A DNA stretch of 64,000 nucleotides from Membranipora membranacea (taxonomy: Eukaryota; Bryozoa; Gymnolaemata; Cheilostomatida; Membraniporidae). A model generated the notes under the pieces. It was not told the origin of the DNA. It saw nothing but the letters and a program-made list of their open reading frames with translations, and did not search any database. A program made the position numbers and the translations under genes. Position 1 is the first letter of the stretch; each line of letters starts with the position of its first letter. Shown here piece after piece: positions 35,501-47,186 of this stretch. The stretch lies in the NCBI GenBank assembly GCA_914767715.1, contig OU612065.1, positions 9,052,001 through 9,116,000 on the forward strand. The letters are read 5' to 3'.

Positions 35501-38500
35501 AAACCATTTCATTACCCTTCACAGCGATTTCTTTTGACTGCGATCACAAGAGTTCATTACAGTGATATGGACAGTTATGTAATTCAACAACCAAAGACAT
35601 CATAGACCGAGTCATCGCTAGGGAAGAAAAAAGATTGTGTAGAATAGAGTATTTTTACAAACCTTGCAGTATTTGATATGCATGAAACCCTCTGAGCAAA
35701 TCGACATGTTGATATACTCTCGCTCAAGTTGGTCATCTCCAGTGAGATAGTGGCAATCATTGTGGTCAGACAGTTACCTCCTGTAAACATATAGAGACAT
35801 TTATTTAACTTGAGAGAACATGAAAATAAATTTTTCATTTCCTTAATTACAGGAAAAGACACAAAGTTCTGTTTCTTCATCTATCATACTGAGCGACATA
35901 AAAATATAGTCAACACAGAATCACCATTATTTGCATAGTAGAAGACATGGGATTGTCATACCTAAACTGTCTTTCAGTAACATGGTTAGCAGTGAGTTCC
36001 GGTAAGGTATATGCCTTGGCCTGTCATTGCTGACAGCAGCACTGTACGGTCGTTTGGACATTGGTGATGCAGACCAGCTCTTAGCCATGCCAGATGGAGC
36101 GGTTTGTGTTCTTGTGAGACTTGTGGCATCTTGGTGCAGAGCTATGATAACTCCCTCCAGATAATGCAGAGACAGGTTTATGTATTTTGCTTCAGAAAGC
36201 TGAAGTCCCTTGACACCAGTTTTACAGACTCGCTCAGAACCAGCCAAGTCCACAAAGTGCATCTTAGATCTTGAAATATTTCAAAGAAAATCCTCAATCA
36301 GAACAAGTAACTACATTATTACAAATTTCTTACCTACATATTTGATTATAAAACATTCTTCAAACTAAAGCTTTGGAATGATTTTAGTTTCTGATAACAA
36401 AAACTTACATTCCTTACAGAACAAATATATATGAATGGAATTTAACTGCTTTCCTCATATTGCCAAACATAAAACAAAACTTCAGCCTGGAACTTAGGAA
36501 CTAAATGAATTGATATAGTTATACATACTGACATACAAGATTATTTCTCAACATCAACCCCACTTTTCATTTGAGTTCTAAAATTGTCAAGAAATATATG
36601 TATCTGCTATCCCGCTTGAGTTATTTGCTCTGGATAATTCATGAATACTCACCTCACAATAACATCACCTTTACGACTAGAGAGATATACAGTAAACACA
36701 GCATGTGATCGGGATGATCTGTTGTTCATAGCAGTCTCTGCTACCTTTCTGTTCAACTCACCTGAAGTATGAGAATGCATGAAACCCCAGATGAATAATA
36801 CAATGTGATCATCATCATATCGAGTTATGGCCAGGATGTACTTCGTAAAACCGTCATATATTATGAAATTATTGCATAAATCACCCGATACCGGAGAGCT
36901 TACTGTTTTTTCTACAAACTTTCACTTCCAATCACTATAAATAAAAAGTCCCTGCCCGTTTATATAACTTATTATAAAGAAGATGAAAAACACCAGTAGC
37001 ACACAAAGCATGCATATAGATTGCATGATCCAAGGAAAGAGTGAAAAGCAGCAATCAGAAGATTCCTCAATCATGATTACCTTGAGCAAGCATAGCTTGA
37101 GCTACCTCCTCTGTATTGATAGCATGAACAGAAAGATTTTTCACAACAGCTGCCCCTTGAGGGCCGTCAACTACCGTCACCTGATATCATGAAATTATAG
37201 TTATTGCAAAAGTTTATAATTGTCAGCTGTGAGATCAACGAATATTGACAGTACGTTAAAAGGGTGCATGCGTATAGTGTTGATCAGCATGCACAGTATT
37301 AGAATGCTACAAGGGTGTTGATGAGTTGAATTTGATTGAAATTATACTACCCATGCATGCAGAAGTTTGCTTTTTTTACATCACAGCTTGTTAAATGTAG
37401 ACTATAATGATTGTTAAACCTGATCACCATTAGAGGAAGGAGATAGACTACATACTAAGGAAATACCTCAACCACCAATCACCAGGAATAATATGCAGGC
37501 AAACCTTTGCGAATGATGTCGGACCAGGTCCAGTTTTGTTGACAGCCTTCAACAAGTCATATCCTACTTCTTGGTAGATCTCAAGGAATGAACAATGTAC
37601 CGTGATATTCTCACCAGCCTCTTTCCTTGCATTCACAGCAGCATATATCTGACTCAAGCTCCTGATCAATAGTTAAGGATATTGGGTCAAGTCAACAGCA
37701 AGCACTCTGCAGTGGAATTCCCTGTGTTATTGGTCCAATGCAAAAAGTAAGATAACTCAACTATAAAATTTTTAGCAAAATTAGACTGCCGTCACCAGTA
37801 TTTCTATTATACAAAGATTGCAACTTTACACAAACCTTGGCGCAAGTCCCCGTTGTTCAGGATTACTCAGTTCTCCTTGCATCGTGTAGGTTTTCCCTGA
37901 TGATGTCTGCCCATAGGCAAAAATTGTTCCATTATATCCCTCAAGGAACCCTGAAAAAAGACAGCAATTACATCAGGCCGCTAAGATGTGCGGTAAAGGC
38001 CTGGTTTGTAACTAAAGAAAGATTGCAAGGCTAGGTTATAAAACTTAGTCAGTATTTGGTATATTATTTGAAAACCTTATAGACGCTGGTAAAGAAGTCC
38101 CTTAAATCCTATCACGATGATTTTGACGTACTTAAAAATTCCCGACGATATAATTCTGCACTTGGATCTTGTCAGTCGCATCAAGATCAGCAAGTTTTAT
38201 AGAGGAGCATCACACACTTTCTCATCTGCTCTCCTCTAGCCTAGATGTTGTGATAAATATAGCCAATCAGGCTGGCCATGTATTAATCCTGAAATCATTT
38301 AAACCCACCATCTATGATGTTCTTGGCAGAGATATTGAAAACCTCCTCCTGTGTGGATTGAGTGTTGAATACTTGTGAGTATTTGAACTCATGATTGACA
38401 ATTGGCACTCTAGTTCTGTTGTAAAGTGTTGAATCACGACCATAACTGTCGGGAATTCGTAAATATAATCTGTTCCGCGTCGTCTCATAATCATCATACA

Positions 38501-39221
38501 GACTCTCTGCTGGTTTCAGCCTTGCAAAAGTTCTTATTTTAGCCATTGCGACTTTTCCTCCTGGAGAACGCCTGCACGGTACAAATATATAGGGTTAATC
38601 ACAAGGTAAAGAACTTAAAAAGGCATTCCAGAGGCCTTCAGCTACTTAGGTTATTATTTGCTACTATGCACATGTTTCACACTTTTTAATCGTGTCATTA
38701 TCATCTTAGGTTGTTTCAATGTCTTTAGCTGAGATGCTACTATTTTTTGGAAAGCGGTTCAAACATTTAAAAATTAGTGGAAACTATAAATTGGAGAATG
38801 TTCTACAGGGATAGAAGGCAAGAGGGATGGTTCTGAATCTAAATTATATGAGTTCATCCGATATGAGTAAATCTATAAGATGGTAAAGGGTGATGAATAA
38901 ATTACTTAATAAGACAATCACTTATCTCTCTTGATTTATTTTTTCATCCCCAGAGGAAATTTTATTGTAGTGTGAATGTAAACTCAACTCTATGCACACA
39001 TCACTAGACCAAACTTTGAGCTCGCGCAACTCACATGTATACCCCAAATCTGGTACAATAATAAAAGCAATGCTCAATGTACTCAGTGAACAGTAAGGGA
39101 ACTGATAGGGAGCAGGGATTTGGTGAGAGGAAATAGTAAAGTAATAAGGACAAGATATAGACGTTTGTGCCAAAGAGAAAGAGAGGATATACAAATACCT
39201 GCTTAAAAGTCTACCATCCAT
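29587..39221 (-). CDS. KIF6: Kinesin-9 family motor, KIF6-like, with long coiled tail and IQ motif
   Basis: Microtubule motor of the ciliary kinesin-9 family. Exons: 39221-39199, 38571-38309, 37950-37836, 37661-37505, 37180-37081, 36761-36653, 36269-35962, 35780-35663, 35486-35266, 35068-34846, 34403-34255, 33887-33837, 33004-32761, 32096-31964, 31747-31544, 31332-30379, 30144-29587. Every phase agrees, giving 1309 residues. The N-terminal motor has the P-loop GQTSSGKT (109-116), switch I NNRSSRSH (232-239) and switch II DLAGSE (263-268). [14 protein letters not shown] and IPYRNS follow KIF6 rather than KIF9. About 35 extra residues sit in loop 12. After the motor come [10 protein letters not shown] and [12 protein letters not shown], also KIF6-like, then coiled coil (about 625-860), a Ser/Lys-rich region and a C-terminal IQ motif ([13 protein letters not shown]). 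The tail is about 500 residues longer than human KIF6 (814). The tail exons join in phase, but their link to the motor is unproven by transcript. Confidence 0.82.
34612..34639. repeat. Short hairpin in a kinesin intron
   Basis: Arms GGAGTTTGGGA and TCCCAAACTCC (11 bp) surround a 6-nt loop. The right arm overlaps one copy of the ACTCCTTG octamer found repeatedly in this window. Confidence 0.6.
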
Positions 39222-41082
39222 TTTGTGAGATGAAACTGTCGAAAATTACAATGAAAGACTGACAAGACACAAAATAAAAGAAATGATAGTGTTGTGAAAA
39301 GTTAGAAAAGACACAATATCACTGCATATATTATTTTAATTTAAATCAAAGTTTCTGTTGAGTTAGGATCCTAGTGAAGCTGCTGCAATAAGGATCATTC
39401 TGGATGCCTATTCAGCAATGGTTGGAGTATTACAGGCGTCCAGCAGACACCAAAAAGGCATTCAGTTGCCACTTAGGCATGCGGTTAAAAATAAAATGAA
39501 TAGATCGTCACTTTGCAGTGCCGGGTATGTCATTCCATAAATGGATGGTTCTTAGACAGTGATGTGTGTTAGATCATAGATGCCTGTTTGTATTCATACT
39601 GGACACAATTTAAGCACAGCAAAGCAGTCAACGTAATGTCGCATGGGATCAATGTCACCAATGACAATCTGCCTGTCAACAAGGAGTTCTCTCTAACTCC
39701 TTGTTGTCAACATGGATGCCACCAGAAATCATTTTGCATCAATGGCGTACACAAATGTAAGGTACGGATATGAAAACTCAGTGCATTTCCACCCAGCATG
39801 AGACCAGCATAACTTTTGGTCCTGTATGCTGCTGTTGATAGCATCAAGGAGTTGATAGCATCAACCACTGCCCACTAAATTACTTCATATTTATTCATCA
39901 ACCAAATATAATTCCTAACCACTATTCCTTGGTTAAAACATCAAGTCTGGCTGGTTTACCAAGGAACTAATTTCCAGTACCTGAAAGCTGAGTGTTCTAA
40001 ATTCCTAGGATCATCATACTTGAGATTCATGTTATTATTTATTTTACCATAGACTCCCTTCTATGTAATGTTTGTTTTGCTAAGTGTTTTACAAGCATAT
40101 TCTGTGACTCTTGTTTAGTCTCACCTGATCAGCCTATGCAGTGTCTTGAGTCAATCAGCACAGTGTACATTTTGGTGCAGAGAGAGAAGTGTGCAGTTGC
40201 TTGCATGGAGTAGGCACTTGTTCAGACATGTTGTGACGTAGAAAGCTCACTGGTTGCCAATGACAACCATTGGAGTCATGAGTGGACAACTCTACACATA
40301 CATTATTGCATGTGGATAATGCATTGCAATATTGCTTCGATGCAAGGAAGTTACTCCTTGAAGCAAACATCAGTTAATGTAAGGTTGATGTGTACAACTT
40401 GAGGAAGTGATGGATTAAAACAAGCGGCCCTCCTGGGTTGAAACCCGCCTCTAAATCAAATCTATATAATCGAGGCCACATTGAAAAGTGTTGGAAAAAA
40501 GACAGCGTCATTGAAATGGGCCTGATTTAGTGACAAAACTTTGTTCAATTATGGTGGTAGTAGCAGCATTTTACATACAATGAAACCAGCCAAGTAGGGT
40601 GAATCGGCCGCAACTCTACAATGTTAATTGGGCCTACTACGAAAAAGATCTCAAAGTTTGTGTGATTATGGTTTTATTTCTATTTCGATGGTACAGAATT
40701 GTGAATCATGCAAGTGAGAGTGATCGACTTCAAGACATGCATCTCATCACACATAATAATATATCATATAAGGATGGAAGGGATACTTTCCAATATAACA
40801 ACACAATCTAAACAGAGCGAGGCAGAGCGAGGCAGAGGGAAACAAGTCTTGGCATTGAAGTACAAGTTGTATGAAAATAGTCTTTCTCTCTCTACTCAAC
40901 AGGATAATAAGGCCTAATAATGGTAAGCTAAGAACATGGTTCTTACAACAATATAGGAATAAATTCATAAATAAATAATAAAATCTAGACAAGCTCGTTC
41001 TTGGCAGCACTAGGTGCTTACACAGTAAAACTTAATAAAAAAGGAGAACAGTATTTGATAGCATTGTCGGTTCTCTATGAGT
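39222..41082. other. Intergenic region upstream of the kinesin
   Basis: No convincing exon on either strand. It contains a 12-bp-arm hairpin at 39677-39706 and a local direct repeat GATAGCATCAA...GTTGATAGCATCAAC around 39837-39866. A 10-bp unit (GCAGAGCGAG) is repeated about 2.5 times near 40813-40838. Kinesin promoter and 5' UTR should lie near 39222-39500. Confidence 0.5.
39677..39706. repeat. 12-bp-arm hairpin containing two octamer copies
   Basis: CAACAAGGAGTT and AACTCCTTGTTG pair perfectly around a CTCTCT loop. Each arm carries the CAAGGAGT/ACTCCTTG octamer. Confidence 0.7.
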
Positions 41083-43458
41083 TTACTTCGGTGTACCGCA
41101 CCATTTACATGACTGCCTCCATATTCTAGAGCGACAGAAATCACAATCGCACCCATTACTCAGTTTTGAGCATTTTGTACGCTCAGACTGATCATCGACT
41201 GAAGCCCAGGGAGGTGGGTGATATTTAGTCCAATCAAAGTCGAGTCTAGAGTCAATATGGTTGAACAGGTTTGAGTAGTACTTGGGAGTTGTTTTTGCTT
41301 CTGTTTCAAGTACTATTTCATAAGTTTCTTCGCAATGCCGACAGGTAAATGCATCCGTGCGCACGCTGTTTTCCGCATCGCTAGATGAGTGAGTGCCATG
41401 CTTCATCATATAGCAGAATGGATTTTCTCGAAATAGGGGAGCAAACCTTGATCCTTGAACACCATCCTCTTCAATATCCTCGCAAAACTTGAGTGAAGCC
41501 AAGCTCTGCTCTAACATGTCGTAATCGCTGCCCCAATTCTTTGCTTCGGCACCCTCAGAATTCATCACATCAGTCTCCAAATGAGCTGATAGAGGGATGT
41601 CAGAATGAGGAAGGACTGTGTGACTGAGAAGATGAATAGTATCAGCTGTGTTAGCCCGTATCTTAGGTCTGGTTGAAGTACACTCAGAATATTCCCATGT
41701 TTTATCTGATCTGCACTGAGTTTCAGTGATATCAGAATCCCAGAAGGCACGAGTCGCATTCTCATCAGCTTTATCACTAACCACTGTCTCCGCAGTCAAT
41801 ATAGGAACATCCCCTAATAAATCAGCCAGTATCTCATCAGAGATAAAAGGCTCACATTTAGTGGAGCCAATTTCCTTTTCTATATGCTTGACGAGATTGG
41901 GAGTGGCAGAGCCAGCCATCCTGGACTTGATATCAGGTAGATGTTTCCATGGTTTCGATTCCTTAGTCTTGATATGTTTGGGTTTTCTATGATCTTGTCC
42001 AATTTTGCTTCTTTGTGATTCTACATCCTTCCTCTTGAGAGGCTTGGTGTGGGACTGTTTAGGGCTGCGTTTACACGTCTTACCGTGATAGGTGTTGTTG
42101 TTGTTACCATGAGTGCTCTGTGAGTGGCCGCTGGATTTTTTGCTGACAGAGAAGTGAGGGGAGTGGGGGGGAGTGTGCTTTGTAGATCTTACTTTCCTGT
42201 AACCATTGTTCCCGTTGATATCACAGGAATCTGTAAACAACAGAGTAAACAATAATTTACTGAGGGGACAGGTGTCATAAGCGACAATTAGAGGAATAAT
42301 AAACATCTTCACTTTCACTACAGGTATTCAGCTTCACCAAAATACCCAGTACAAAGACCATCAATTATATCCAGCTAATCCCTATGCACCCAGCGGAAAC
42401 ATTGACATCGAAAGTTTGGGAATAATTTGAAACTGTTATAGTATAGTGACTTGATGTGGAATGCTCCATATTAGCAAAAATATCCAGTGGAGTTCATCAT
42501 ATGAATAGAGGAATAAAAATTACAACAATAGAAAGTAAGGCTACGAAACATGCTCGCAGGGTGCAGCTAACATTTTTGTTGCGAACAATAAGTGAAATGC
42601 TGATTACATGAATATGTTGCTATGGGTTGTATGCAGCCAATTAGGCCTAATTGTATAACAAATTCCATGATCTAGCATTTCATAATAGCCAAGCCCCAAA
42701 GCCCGGCATGATCGATTGTTTTATGGTTGTTGCCTTGCTTGATTTTAACTGACCTGGCTTAGTAAATGTTACAGCAGGTATGTATTGAGGTTCTTTGCTG
42801 CTTACGATGGGCACCTTTTCTATACAGCTACGAGAACGACCCAAAGCCGGGAAAGCAGCAAAATATCTGTAAAAACATAGCAACAAGAAACATATACATG
42901 ACTTTGTGATATAAAACCTCAGTATCAGATAATAGGACTGGGGCATATGACAGATAAAACATATAGATATCTGTATAATAATTTATGGATATTGATCTGA
43001 AAGAGCCATTATGTTGATTAACCGGTGTTAAACAAAGTCATCGAACAGCTGTCTAGTTACTAAATAAGATCATATCATCGTTCTTAATCGGCCTGAGGGC
43101 ATTTTGGGAGCATCAACGAGAAATGCATGAATGGAGAAATTGCATAAATCTATATGATTCAAAGAAGAAGATTCACTTGAAAAACGTGGTTCCCAGAGAA
43201 ATTTTAGCCGGTCTGAAAAATCGAGAGGCGAGATAGATAACTGAGCGTTGCAGTGTGTTTAGGATATTCAGTTTTGGTCACATCGTCTCCCAACATTGTG
43301 TATTGTTTCCAGCTGATAATACGCACCTCTCAATCTCCATTATCTGATGATCATCTAAAGCACAGCAAGCCGAGCTCCCCTCTTGAAGGTACTTGGTGCT
43401 TACACCCATGTGTCCATGATTGTATCCCTCATTTTGCGTCCCACTGCCTCTGAAATGC
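41083..43458 (-). CDS. Unrecognised Ser/Lys-rich protein with cysteine-rich C terminus, 5' end not found
   Basis: Three exons join in phase: 43458-43327, 42866-42754 and 42230-41083, about 464 codons, ending in TAA at 41085-41083. I do not recognise the family. The first visible exons encode a moderately conserved-looking stretch (ALDDHQIMEIERYFAAF, ALGRSRSC). The large last exon has a Ser/His/Lys-rich basic region (about 42200-41950), a helix-like acidic patch EILADLLGDVP, and a C-terminal module with CRHC, CDCDFC and CKWC pairs around LDFDWTKYHPPPWA. The paired cysteines suggest a small zinc-binding fold, which is inference. The first exon listed begins in mid-codon, so either upstream exons are missing or translation starts at the Met inside it (HMGVSTKYLQ). 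It is head to head with FBXL7 across 3.7 kb. Confidence 0.7.
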
Positions 43459-46400
43459 CTGAAAGCAAAAGGTCAGCCACTGATAACCGCTTCCTGGTAC
43501 AGCAGTGTCTGTTAATATGACTAACAACCCAAAAAGTAAGTTCACAGCAATTGGTAAACTTGATAAGCATTAGTGTTTGACGTCTACAAGGATTTTAATC
43601 CGCTCCACCCATTGCAACCACTCTTTTAAACTGACATTATTATACATTAGACCCACATCGTCAGCAGATAAAGAAGAAAAAATATAGTATGCTATGGACT
43701 TATGTTAGGCTTAGAGCTAGCTGTATACTTATTTAGCGCCAAGGGTCACTGAAGTTTCATCTGCTCGGATATTGATTATGTCCATAATGCAAACATACAT
43801 CGTTTTTTTAAGCTTATGCTTCCTAGAGATGATATCACAGAGTAGGGCTCTCACTAAGTGATGATAAGCAGTGCTGTGAATAACCATAACCACAACCATC
43901 CAACGGTCAATGGCTTGCTACTAAGGAATACTTAATAGTTTTCTAGTTGTTGGCCTCTGGTTCATCAACATCAGAATATTCTATCACATTGAAGCATGGC
44001 TAGTTACATTATATCGATGCATGAAATGAATGTCAGTAACACATAACTACATCCGTTCACTGCACTGAGAAGCTACAGTGATAACCAGAGTAAACAGGGT
44101 AATCACTTCTCTTGTCTTGCCCAATACCAAAAATACCCCACATGACAGTTATCATCATACCAGTGGCAAAGGAGAAAATAATGAACTAAATGAATATGTA
44201 GAAGACCGATGGAATTCACAGCAAAAATAGATTCATAGTTAAATGTGTTCAACAATGGATGGGGAAATTTGGACAATTGTTAAGAGAAGAGAAGAAAAAA
44301 ACTTGATATCTGCTGAAACTGCTATTCTTGGGCATTTATCAAGAAATTGTCACAACTACGATACTCCTCACATGTTATGTGAATCTCAGCAGTATTACCA
44401 GAAGACACATTAATACATAAAAGCTTGGGAATAATTTGAAACTTTGACTTGTGCAGCCAAAATTTTTGGGTATTTATCAATTAAATGCCACAAACATTAT
44501 TCTCTCATGTTAGGTGAACCTCAAACCAGGGAGAATGCTCAAACTAAAGAGTGGAAGGGTTAATGTGATGAGATTACTGTGTCTTTAGATTGGTCTTTAG
44601 AGGGGAATGTAGCATCAGTGATCTGCAGTGGCTATACCTAGGCCTACTCTGAATAGCAAAATGAGGCAGTCAAGATAAGGCCTATTATGGTATCGATAGA
44701 ATTTGAAGGGCGCAACCCTACACAACCAAGAGTATTTTTGTAAGTATCTATTTTTGTATGTATGCATGTAAGGGATTGGGGCGAAGGTGGGGAGAAGGCC
44801 AGTAGTGTCTATGTAGAAAATTCATGTTATGAAATAAAGAATAAGTTGAGCCAGCCTACACCTAGGAGTAGGAGTAGGCTACGCACAGGTCATAGACATA
44901 CACAGAAGTGCAAATACACAGTTCAGAGCTTAGATGAGACCACATACATCTTCTTTGCACAGAGTTACATCAAGGAGTAATAGTGTGGTTATATGAGAAA
45001 TATGAGAAATCCAAGAAGGTGCAAGAAAGTGCTGTCGGTAAGGACTATTCAGGAATTATAATCGTAGAGACTAAGACTGGGAGAAGTATAAATCCTCTTC
45101 TAATGATTCCGGTATCAAACATCATCCTACATAGATGTACCAAGGAGTACCTTGGATTTACACTACAGTACATGTATGTCCACTTGTAAGATGAGATGGT
45201 GTCCTATCCTAACCGAGTTATATTTATTACAGTTACACCCAGGCATACTACTACTACCCTGTAATACCATATTGATTTGGATGGGATAGGCTTTATGAAG
45301 GCTTACAATGATTACATAAAGTGTTCATAGCAAAAACTCCCCACCTTCTTCTTCCATATCCATGACTCTATCTGTACCCAATGAAGAGGGAGTTCATTGC
45401 TCAGTTGCTGTACCTACTTCTTGATTTGAGGAACAACTTCCTGACAAATCTATCAAATAATTAAAAATAAATTATAACAATTTCATGTACATCCTATCTA
45501 CATACCTTGTATTGCTTATTGCATTGAGTAACACCATAATCTAGAAGTTGTGATTGAGCTTCATACTTTCATCCTCTGTTTGATATAGCAGCAGCATAGT
45601 GAAAGTCTTCAATGATCTTATTCTGAGCCAGCAATCAGAAAGTGATGTATTCCATCAGCCTTCTGCTTGAGAGGTTGCTGCTTGAGAGGATGATTCCATG
45701 TTGCATTGTGACGCAATAAAAAAATTATTGGAGTCATTATCTTACTAGAATGCATAATTAAAAGTAATTAAATTTAATCAGTCAAACATTTTAATAGAAA
45801 TATGAATATCAAGATAATGGCTTAAATACGAAATATGCTTTAAGAGGGTGGGGCTTATTATCTTTGGCTACTGCAATGTCGCCAAACTATACAGAGCTAT
45901 ACACATAAACAGAGAAAACTAAAAAACTACAGCATATTTCAACTGATAAGCAGGTTATTGCAAGGACTGGTGCCAGATTTACCTGAAGTGAAAAAACTCT
46001 AGCTGTCTATGTAATTGGGGAACACAGCCTGATCTCATACCACAGGAATAGATTGAAGAGACCAAACACAAAGTGGCATATTGTGATATATTGATGACCC
46101 ATAACATAACAGGTATGTTTTTTCTATCTATTATCTATAATGTCTATGAGTATTACTATCTATTATGATGACAGTGTGTGTGTACTGTAGGCTTAGTTAG
46201 ATAATTATTATAGGTATAAATTATATAGTGAGTGAGTATTGTATGCTGATTATGAAAAAAAACTATTGTTTCAATAGGCCTACTGCTCTTCTACTGCCTT
46301 GAAAGTATATAGTAGCTATGAAGTTCTTTAGTAGTAGCTAAGTAAGTTACCTAAGTAGCTAAGTAAAGTTACCAAGTCCAATACTTCTTTTGAATTAAAC

Positions 46401-47186
46401 TAGAAGTTCTTCTGCTCAAAATTCTCCACATCACTGTATGTATCTTCAACAATCTTCCTTCCATTGTTAATGGAACTAAATCTCACTAGTTAAGTTTGTC
46501 TAACATAAGGGTAAGGGAAGCGTGTTCATCTACAACCTGTAAGGAAGCCTTGCTGTAAGATGGTCCCTGACAGGCAAAACTTATATGCACACACCTAGTG
46601 AGCCAGCAATTTCATTTCATAGCTGTGAGGCGGCAACCTTGCAACCCCTACGTAACTTTGATACTGTTACAGCCAGTGATCTGTGTAATGTTTGTTAGTA
46701 TATGACCAAATCAAAGTAGACTCCTTAAAATAATATCAAAAAATTGGGTGGTGACTGCTCTAGCATCCATAGACTGCAACATGCTTGTATATATCTGATT
46801 GTTATAGGTTAAAATTTACTGCAAAGGTTGTGCGGTATCTAGATAATCATATTTATTATGCTGACCTCTTATTAACACTGACACACCAAGGATTGTGTGA
46901 ATATGTTAACTGAATCCTAAAGTTTCTTGAATGCAAGTAATATGCTAACGTTATTGTCGATTCACTTTATGCTGCAAATCTTCTGGTTTTGCGCGCAATC
47001 CTGCATTTTTGATATGTTTTTTTGTAATTTTAACTGGTAAGGGCTGTTTTATGTGGAGAAAGTGCATTTCAGACATACTCACTATGTTCACATACATGAT
47101 GATCATTCCTTTTCTTTACCAGTGTTGTTTAGAGACCAAATCAACTTACACGCAGCTCATATTGGCACGGCTAATTTAATGTTGTG
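43459..47186. other. Intergenic region between the unrecognised gene and FBXL7
   Basis: No exon could be supported. Two plus-strand open frames near 44762-45189 lack splice logic and similarity. A short imperfect tandem duplication of AGTAGCTAAGTAA(A)GTTACC lies at about 46333-46373. Upstream exons of the minus-strand gene and the FBXL7 promoter and 5' UTR are expected here but not visible. Confidence 0.45.

Noticed and set aside
44762-45189. Two plus-strand open frames of 72 and 68 codons
   Set aside because: No domain, no splice partners and biased composition; chance frames in intergenic DNA.
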